Of a stretch of DNA of 33,706 nt, positions 31,410-33,706 are shown piece by piece (the stretch's first letter is position 1; the number at the start of each line of letters is the position of its first letter). The notes below the pieces were generated by a model that saw nothing but the letters and a program-made list of their open reading frames with translations, was not told the DNA's origin and did not search any database. Both the position numbers and the translations under genes were made by a program. Origin of the DNA: Longimicrobium sp. (lineage in GTDB: Bacteria > Gemmatimonadota > Gemmatimonadetes > Longimicrobiales > Longimicrobiaceae); contig DASVWD010000130.1 in assembly GCA_036389795.1 (NCBI GenBank), positions 1-33,706 of the forward strand, given 5' to 3'.

Positions 31410-31823
31410 ATGGCAACCAGCGACTGCGACGGAACCGGGATCTATACGACGATGAAGGGCGAGAGGCGGGAGATCCGCATTGAGCTGCTCGAACCCGAGA
31501 TAGGGGAATTCTGCAGCAGGTTGACACCGGCGCAACGGCTCATGGGTGGAGCCTACCTCAACCGTCTCGCTCGCCAGATCATCCGAGACGAGGTAGCCGA
31601 CCTGCACCCCGACTGGTCATCCGAGCAGATCGACTGCGAGGTGGCGCGCAGGTGGCTGAACGAGGAGTTTTCCGAGAGAGTAAAGGAGGAGGCGCGGCCT
31701 TACGAAGGAGTTCATCGCCGATCCCGACTTCCTGGCCTACATCAACGCGTGACCTTGCGGAGGAAGGCGGAGTCGAGGGCGGCGCACTTCGCGTGGGCGT
31801 TGCAGACCCAGCGCACGTCATAG
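31410..31823 (+). CDS. hypothetical protein, possible frameshift near its end
   Basis: The first 95 residues are coherent: MKGERREIRIELLEPEIGEF, then LTPAQRLMGGAYLNRLARQI and LHPDWSSEQIDCEVARRWLN. This is the helical 'LTPAxRL...HPDW' pattern seen in small proteins of unknown function, often next to nucleotidyltransferase genes. After EEARP the frame turns into arginine-rich sequence that overlaps the convergent MBL gene by about 80 nt. The neighbouring frame reads TKEFIADPDFLAYINA and stops at 31750. A one-base shift near 31700 would therefore give a natural end. A good Shine-Dalgarno (GGAGAAGG) precedes the ATG. The frameshift may be real or a sequencing error. Confidence 0.5.
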   Translation: MATSDCDGTGIYTTMKGERREIRIELLEPEIGEFCSRLTPAQRLMGGAYLNRLARQIIRDEVADLHPDWSSEQIDCEVARRWLNEEFSERVKEEARPYEGVHRRSRLPGLHQRVTLRRKAESRAAHFAWALQTQRTS

Positions 31824-32527
31824 GGGCGGATGCGCTCGAAGAGGGAGCGCAGGCTCTCGCGCGCGGTCCGCCTGTCGGTGGTGAAGATCGGGTCGGCGCC
31901 CTTGAAGCCGGTGAGCGGCTTGCGCGCGACGGCGTCGCCGGCGAAGAGCACGCCGCGGAAGAGGTAGGCGGCGTGCCCCGGCGTGTGCCCGGGGACCAGG
32001 AAGGCGCGCACCGTGTCGGCGCCGAAGGTGAAGAAGGTGTCGGAGGCGAACGGGCGCACAGCCACCTCGCCCGGCCACGGACCCGCCCTCCCCGACACCG
32101 ACTGGCCGGCGCGCGAGGGGAAGTCGGCGTACGTCGCCCGGCCCTCGAAGAACGGCGCCTCGGCCGCGGACAGGTGGAAGCGGGCGTGGCGCACGGTGCG
32201 CCAGGCGCCGATGTGGTCGCGGTGGCCGTGCGTGAGGAACACGTCGGTCACGTCGCGCGGCTCCGCGCCGAGCCGGCGCAGGCGCTTCGCGAGCGCCGCC
32301 CCCGCGCCGTGCCAGCCCAGGTCGACCACGATCACCCCGCTGTCCGTGCGCGCCGCGTACACCATGCTCTGCCACGGGCCGCCCGTCGGGAACGCCACCG
32401 AGCGCCCCGGCTCCCGCACCTGCCGCAGGTTGTACGTGCAGCCGGCGAGCGCGGACAGGACCGCCGCGAATCCAAGGCGGACCGCGCACCGTACGGTCGC
32501 AGCGCAACGGCAGACGGGCGTGCTCAT
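31742..32527 (-). CDS. MBL-fold metallohydrolase, lipoprotein
   Basis: A signal peptide ends in the lipobox ALAGC, so this beta-lactamase-fold enzyme should be anchored in the envelope. The metal-binding motif is LTHGHRDHIGAW (HxHxDH), followed by VPGHTPGHAAYL (third histidine), LFAGDAV (bridging Asp) and a late His in VCNAHAKCAAL. The spacing is that of general MBL hydrolases (glyoxalase II, lactonase, beta-lactamase types); the substrate cannot be deduced. It is 261 residues long with an ATG at 32527. The gene is convergent with the upstream hypothetical gene and overlaps it by about 10 nt if that gene ends at 31752. Confidence 0.85.
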   Translation of the reverse strand: MSTPVCRCAATVRCAVRLGFAAVLSALAGCTYNLRQVREPGRSVAFPTGGPWQSMVYAARTDSGVIVVDLGWHGAGAALAKRLRRLGAEPRDVTDVFLTHGHRDHIGAWRTVRHARFHLSAAEAPFFEGRATYADFPSRAGQSVSGRAGPWPGEVAVRPFASDTFFTFGADTVRAFLVPGHTPGHAAYLFRGVLFAGDAVARKPLTGFKGADPIFTTDRRTARESLRSLFERIRPYDVRWVCNAHAKCAALDSAFLRKVTR

Positions 32528-32606
32528 CCGTCCCTCTTGACCGTGCACTTTGTTCGCATTATCATCGTCCAGAACGTGCGTTTTGCTCCTGGAAAAGGAA
32601 CTGACA

Positions 32607-32978
32607 ATGAAGACGACTCGCCGCGAAGGGTTCAGGCCAGTGGGCGGCACGCTCCGGATCGGACGTCACGTGGTGACGCTGAGCCGCGGCGGCCTGGCGC
32701 TTGCCGAGTCGGCACTGGTGGCGGTGTTCGCCGCCCTGGCCGCGACGCTGGCCAACCTCGACGCGCTGGCGGCGGCGGGAGACCGGGCGGTCTGGCTCGT
32801 GGCGGCCGCGCTGCTGGGCACCGCGGTGATGCTGGCGGCGCTCAGCCGGCTTCTCCTCGGCGTGGCGTCGCGCAAGGCCGGTCCGCCGTCGCACGGGGTG
32901 GAATACCACCTCGTCCAGGTGTACAACCGGCTCCTGGACGAGAGCAGCCTGAATCCGCACGGGAAGGGCCGCGCGTGA
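32607..32978 (+). CDS. small two-helix membrane protein (123 aa)
   Basis: The ATG at 32607 has AAGGAA seven nt upstream. After a basic N terminus (MKTTRREGFRPVGGTLRIGR) there are two hydrophobic segments, ALAESALVAVFAALAATLANL and AVWLVAAALLGTAVMLAALSRLLLG. The soluble tail follows (HGVEYHLVQVYNRLLDESSL). No family is recognised. The TGA overlaps the GTG of the next gene (GTGA), so the two proteins are made together and may form one membrane complex. Confidence 0.65.
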   Translation: MKTTRREGFRPVGGTLRIGRHVVTLSRGGLALAESALVAVFAALAATLANLDALAAAGDRAVWLVAAALLGTAVMLAALSRLLLGVASRKAGPPSHGVEYHLVQVYNRLLDESSLNPHGKGRA

Positions 32979-33460
32979 GCGAGGCTCCCGGAACTGCGCC
33001 GGGATCCGCGCCCGCTGCCCTTCCCGCCCCACCCGACCCGCCCTCCACATCACGCCCGGAGCCCAGGCTCTCCCCGGAGATCTCCGTCTGGGTGGACTCC
33101 CGCCTCTCGTCGGTGAACCCCGCGCTCTTCTCGCAGCGCGGGTTCGCCGAGCTCAAGCTGCGGATCGACGGCTACGTCGTGGACCTGGTGACGGAGTCGC
33201 GGCGGATCGCCGAGCGGCACCAGGCGGACTCGATCTCGCCGGCGTACGTCCAGCGGGCGAGCGAGCACCTGGTCTCGCGCACCCGACGGCGGCGCTTCAC
33301 GCTGATCGGGACGCTGGGAGGGATCGCGCTGGGGTCCTCGTTCTCCAGCTTCCTCGACGTGGCGTCGGCCGCCGCGCCCTCCACCCCGCAGGTGCTGATC
33401 GCGGCGGTGCTGGGCGTGCTGGGCGCCTTCTGCATCGCGCTGCAGTTCTCGCAGGAATAA
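32975..33460 (+). CDS. membrane protein with a histone-fold-like segment (161 aa)
   Basis: Translation starts at a GTG overlapping the preceding stop. The first 30 residues are Pro/Ala-rich and disordered. Then comes a helix-turn-long-helix-turn-helix pattern: VNPALFSQRGFAELKLRIDG, YVVDLVTESRRIAERHQADS and ISPAYVQRASEHLVSRTR. This resembles a histone fold, with 'I-A-E-R-H-x-A-x-x-I-S-x-x-Y-V-x-x-A' as the alpha2-alpha3 junction. An arginine cluster (RTRRRR) leads into two hydrophobic helices (FTLIGTLGGIALGSSF and VLIAAVLGVLGAFCIAL). The histone resemblance is my inference from sequence pattern. A terminator follows. Confidence 0.6.
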   Translation: MSEAPGTAPGSAPAALPAPPDPPSTSRPEPRLSPEISVWVDSRLSSVNPALFSQRGFAELKLRIDGYVVDLVTESRRIAERHQADSISPAYVQRASEHLVSRTRRRRFTLIGTLGGIALGSSFSSFLDVASAAAPSTPQVLIAAVLGVLGAFCIALQFSQE

Positions 33461-33488
33461 GCACGCCCGCCAGCCCGCCGCAAGCCGA

Positions 33489-33521
33489 CGAGGCCCGCCG
33501 ACCGGGCGGGCCTCGTCTTTC
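33489..33521 (+). terminator. Rho-independent terminator of the membrane-protein pair
   Basis: GACGAGGCCCGCC GACCG GGCGGGCCTCGTC is a 13-bp stem (33487-33517) followed by TTTCG. The inner stem is the same as in the hairpin at 9154. Confidence 0.85.
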
Positions 33522-33536
33522 GATCCGAAGCGCGGG

Positions 33537-33706
33537 CTCATACCACCTTGCAGAGCATCGTTCGGGAATAGGTCCTGAAAGGCCTCACACAGAGAAACGG
33601 AGAAACAGAGGACTTCGGTTTTCTCTGTTCCTCTGTTTCTCTGTGTGATTCCAATCTGTTGCTGTTCTGTTTGGAAACAGAACGATGCTCCGAGACGTGG
33701 TATCAG
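33537..33706. mobile_element. MITE-like element with 27-bp imperfect inverted repeats
   Basis: CTCATACCACCTTGCAGAGC then ATCGTTC at the left pairs with CTGATACCACGTCTCGGAGC then ATCGTTC (reverse complement of the right end): 22 of 27 positions agree. A second inverted pair lies inside (CACACAGAGAAACGGAGAAA then CAGAGG, with CCTCTGTTTCTCTGTGTG), and GTTCTGTTTGGAAACAGAAC forms another small palindrome. There is no reading frame. A related half is at about 3634-3700. It may extend beyond the window edge. Confidence 0.7.

Overview
The window is very G+C-rich DNA from a Gram-negative bacterium. It has TonB-era style secreted proteins with signal peptides, several lipoproteins, an outer-membrane barrel, GluQ and a three-subunit 2-oxoglutarate dehydrogenase. 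The protein flavour and the style of the intergenic repeats suggest Gemmatimonadota (Longimicrobium-like), but this is recognition rather than proof. There are no rRNA or tRNA genes, no CRISPR array and no recognisable transposase.

Layout. Positions 1-1338 hold a low-G+C fragment of a KAP-type NTPase and the 3' stub of a membrane-protein gene, which looks like a scar of past integration. Positions 1540-3545 carry four small plus-strand genes (unknown, TfoX-like, HXXEE membrane protein, alpha/beta hydrolase). Positions 3819-16710 are mostly minus-strand housekeeping and hypothetical genes: outer-membrane barrel, gluQ with a lipoprotein, TPR and SRPBCC proteins, Cdd1-like HhH protein, nhaA, M23 lipoprotein, a DUF4442 thioesterase-like gene on plus, YcaQ-like DNA glycosylase and coaA.

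The most interesting block is 16787-21606 (minus): a four-gene, translationally coupled operon. In order of transcription it encodes a canonical Nudix hydrolase, a metallophosphoesterase fused to a Nudix-like domain with a degenerate box, a HemW/HemN-like radical SAM protein and a thymidylate-kinase-like P-loop kinase. The junctions are an ATGA overlap, a GTGA overlap and a 7-nt gap in which the Shine-Dalgarno follows directly on the stop codon. I do not know a described system with this composition. It looks like a nucleotide-directed pathway (metabolic, repair or defence).

Next come an M49-like zinc peptidase, an alkyltransferase-like protein lacking the acceptor cysteine, and the sucA-sucB-lpd cluster (24866-31020), which supplies all three subunits of the 2-oxoglutarate dehydrogenase complex, with two very small genes interspersed. 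The right end has an MBL-fold lipoprotein and a coupled pair of small membrane proteins, the second with a histone-fold-like segment.

A second theme is repeats. Four families recur: (i) tandem 7-8-bp 'words' that lie next to start or stop codons, often as hairpins; (ii) a roughly 60-bp REP-like unit with a built-in terminator-like hairpin, in four copies, two of which overlap 3' ends of genes; (iii) a 186-bp nested palindrome with GTCATCCTGAGG-type ends, plus a half copy; (iv) a MITE-like 170-bp element with 27-bp imperfect inverted repeats at the right edge, with a related half at about 3634-3700.
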